From positions 85,668-149,667 of the forward strand of contig NZ_ATDL01000001.1 in NCBI RefSeq assembly GCF_000416985.1: DNA of 64,000 bases, in the 5' to 3' direction. The stretch's first letter is position 1. Every line of letters starts with the position of its first letter. The stretch is from Sphingobacterium paucimobilis HER1398. GTDB lineage: Bacteria > Bacteroidota > Bacteroidia > Sphingobacteriales > Sphingobacteriaceae. The position numbers and the translations under genes were made by a program. The notes beneath the pieces are model-generated. The model was not told the origin of the DNA. It did not search any database and worked only from the letters and a program-made list of their open reading frames with translations. Positions 62,856 to 64,000 of this stretch are shown piece by piece.

Positions 62856-62888
62856 CAAAAATAAAAAGCAAGAATTAAGTATGCAAAA
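62856..62888 (-). promoter_or_regulatory. Promoter of the RsmF-like gene, adjacent to the start codon
   Basis: TTTTG at 62888-62884, then exactly 20 nt, then TATTTTTG at 62863-62856. The ATG at 62852 is three bases further on. This is a textbook Bacteroidota promoter with almost no leader. Confidence 0.78.
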
Positions 62889-62940
62889 CTATGCTGCAAT
62901 AATATAATAGAAAGAAAAGCAAAATACTCTCGATTAGCAT

Positions 62941-62948
62941 TATCTTTG
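62941..62948 (+). promoter_or_regulatory. -7 box of the START-like gene, adjacent to the start codon
   Basis: TATCTTTG is the same octamer as before bamD, and the ATG at 62952 lies three bases beyond it. The -33 element is not clear. Confidence 0.6.
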
Positions 62949-62951
62949 AAC

Positions 62952-63335
62952 ATGAAAACATTCAAAAAGTACTATATTATTCCCGCCACTCCAGAAGAAA
63001 TCTACCTTGCGTTGACAACGGAAATTACCATTCGTTTATGGACCGGTGACCTTGTAGAGATTGACCCTCAAGAAGGAGGACAGTTTTCATTGTGGGACGG
63101 GGGGATTACAGGTCACTTTCTAGAGTTAGATCCTCATAAAAAGATTGTTCAACAATGGTACTTTGGGGACCAAGAAGCTCCCTCCATTGTTACAATAAAG
63201 CTACATGAACATAAAAAGGGAACTTCATTTGAAGTTAATCATATAAATATTCCTGATGAAGACTATGACGATATCGTAGAAGGATGGAATCATGAGTATG
63301 TAGGAAATCTAATTGATTTCTATGCAGAAGACTAA
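62952..63335 (+). CDS. START-like/SRPBCC domain protein
   Basis: This 127-residue protein has the START/AHSA1-like fold pattern: KKYYIIPATPEEIYLALTTE, EGGQFSLWDGGITGHFLELD, and KIVQQWYFGD. It ends VEGWNHEYVGNLIDFYAED. This family binds hydrophobic ligands or assists chaperones. No catalytic residues are evident. The start ATG follows the -7 box by three bases. Confidence 0.9.
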   Translation: MKTFKKYYIIPATPEEIYLALTTEITIRLWTGDLVEIDPQEGGQFSLWDGGITGHFLELDPHKKIVQQWYFGDQEAPSIVTIKLHEHKKGTSFEVNHINIPDEDYDDIVEGWNHEYVGNLIDFYAED

Positions 63336-63608
63336 TTATCTCCTTAAAGGAGACTATCTCATTCTTTAGTCTGATATGTCACTCTTCATATAATGGTGGT
63401 CTGAAGAGTATGTCCTCTATTTCTAAACATACCCTCTACTCCATATAAAACGTCGATTATTCATCTCATCTGTAGATATTTACCCTTTGCAAGCAAGATC
63501 TCTTATAGAGAAATCCAATCGTCACTATAGGGGACAAGCTCTTAAGGAAAAAGAGTTCCTAGAGTAAAAAAAGGAACAGGAGTATCCATTTCTTGGACGT
63601 ATGTATAA
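63336..63608. other. Non-coding stretch between the START-like gene and the rrn terminator
   Basis: A TCTCCTT/AAGGAGA palindrome lies at 63339-63353 just after the stop. Beyond this I see no gene, RNA or repeat. Confidence 0.5.
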
Positions 63609-63643
63609 CAGAAAAGCCCCTCCAGTTTCCTGAAGGGGCTTCG
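63609..63643 (-). terminator. Terminator of the rrn operon
   Basis: AAGCCCCT (63614-63621 on plus) and AGGGGCTT (63634-63641) pair as an 8-bp GC-rich stem. The minus strand then reads TTTTC. It lies about 10 nt beyond the 5S end. Confidence 0.85.
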
Positions 63644-63652
63644 TATAAAAAA

Positions 63653-63760
63653 AGGCACCGACCTACTCTCCCACCTGTTACGGCAATACCATCGGCTCTG
63701 GCGGGCTTGACTTCTCTGTTCGGAATGGGAAGAGGTAGACACCGCCGATATAGGCACCTG
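63653..63760 (-). rRNA. rrf: 5S ribosomal RNA
   Basis: The minus strand begins CAGGTGCCTATATCGGCGGT and ends GGTGGGAGAGTAGGTCGGTG plus CC. The internal block CCCATTCCGAACAGAGAAGT is the conserved 5S loop B/C region. GGTGCC at the 5' end pairs with GGTGCC-like 3' end bases (helix I). Exact ends are approximate by a few bases. Confidence 0.95.
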
Positions 63761-63859
63761 AAATATCTTAAGCTCATCGCTGTTGCATAACAGCTATAGC
63801 CTGATTGACATGTTATTGAAAGAAAAAGAACAGTCAGAGAAGACAACAGGTCTATCTGC

Positions 63860-64000
63860 TTGGAAAGCTTCGGGCTATTAGTACTACTCGGCTTTGGTCT
63901 CTCAACCTTTACACCTGTAGCCTATCAACGTTGTCATCTCCAACGACCCTGTAAGGAAGTCTCATCTCGTGGCTAGTTTCGCACTTAGATGCTTTCAGCG
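63860..64000 (-). rRNA. rrl: 23S ribosomal RNA, 3' end (partial)
   Basis: The minus strand from the window edge reads CGCTGAAAGCATCTAAGTGC, then GAAACTAGCCACGAGATGAG, and ends with GAGTAGTACTAATAGCCCG. These are conserved 23S 3' sequences. The 5' part and 16S lie beyond the window. The spacer to 5S is about 100 nt. The 3' end is approximate. Confidence 0.95.

Noticed and set aside
1..64000. Mobile elements, CRISPR arrays, defence or secondary-metabolite clusters
   Set aside because: No transposase, integrase, cas, restriction or NRPS/PKS motifs and no spaced direct repeats of CRISPR type were seen on either strand.

Overview
The window is chromosomal DNA of a Bacteroidota member, most likely Sphingobacteriaceae (Sphingobacterium-like). 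The grounds are an rrn operon end, the lipoprotein GldD, TonB with the family-typical NRNKAYGAYELRK start, a short NuoG without its molybdopterin domain, Bacteroidota-type promoters (TTG about 20 nt before TANNTTTG), and an outer-membrane receptor of the CarboxypepD_reg/beta-barrel type. The DNA is moderately AT-rich and densely coding. I saw no transposase, integrase, CRISPR array, phage gene or tRNA gene. This is core genome, and the interest lies mainly in control regions.

Layout. 1-11749 (minus): a full NADH dehydrogenase operon, nuoABCDEFGHIJKLM, with the first 32 codons of nuoN at the left edge. 11767-18095 (minus): a TonB energising operon, exbB, exbD, exbD, tonB, a small membrane protein, a phosphate-binding-like lipoprotein and a TPR protein, behind a clear promoter. 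18259-19664 (minus): a SUI1/YciH factor and a lipid kinase. 19771-21268 (plus): metK behind what reads as a SAM-II riboswitch. 21522-27653 (minus) with 27806-28537 (plus): the MoxR/DUF58/DUF4350/DUF4129/SpoIIM cluster and a divergent RDD gene. 28577-34495 (minus): fabD, an M16 peptidase, a large TonB-dependent-receptor-like protein and a secreted CBM9-like protein. 34639-43397: rnhB (plus), then yfhO, a Trk/Ktr potassium system, an AsmA-like protein and rsgA (minus). 43563-51261 (plus): polA, a MORN-repeat protein, a phosphatidylserine decarboxylase, a PhoR-like kinase, and a DUF47/PiT phosphate transport pair. 51457-57762 (plus): OmpA, a TPR protein, aroE, gldD, a metallo-hydrolase and a LolE-type permease. 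57764-63335: a small exported protein and NifU (minus), bamD-rpoZ-coaBC (plus), an RsmF-like methyltransferase (minus) and a START-like protein (plus). 63609-64000 (minus): the rrn terminator, 5S rRNA and the 3' end of 23S rRNA.

The best signals are in non-coding DNA. They are: (i) a near-identical segment of about 50 nt ending exactly at the start codons of yfhO and psd; (ii) a SAM-II-like aptamer before metK; (iii) a shared TTAACA direct-repeat/promoter module before the PhoR-like kinase and before the DUF47/PiT phosphate transporter; (iv) three genes whose -7 box lies 3-4 nt before the ATG, which implies leaderless mRNAs; (v) a sigma-54-like promoter before ompA; (vi) two intergenic arrays of 8-bp phased repeats. 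No large undescribed gene system is evident. All calls are by reading alone, with no database search.
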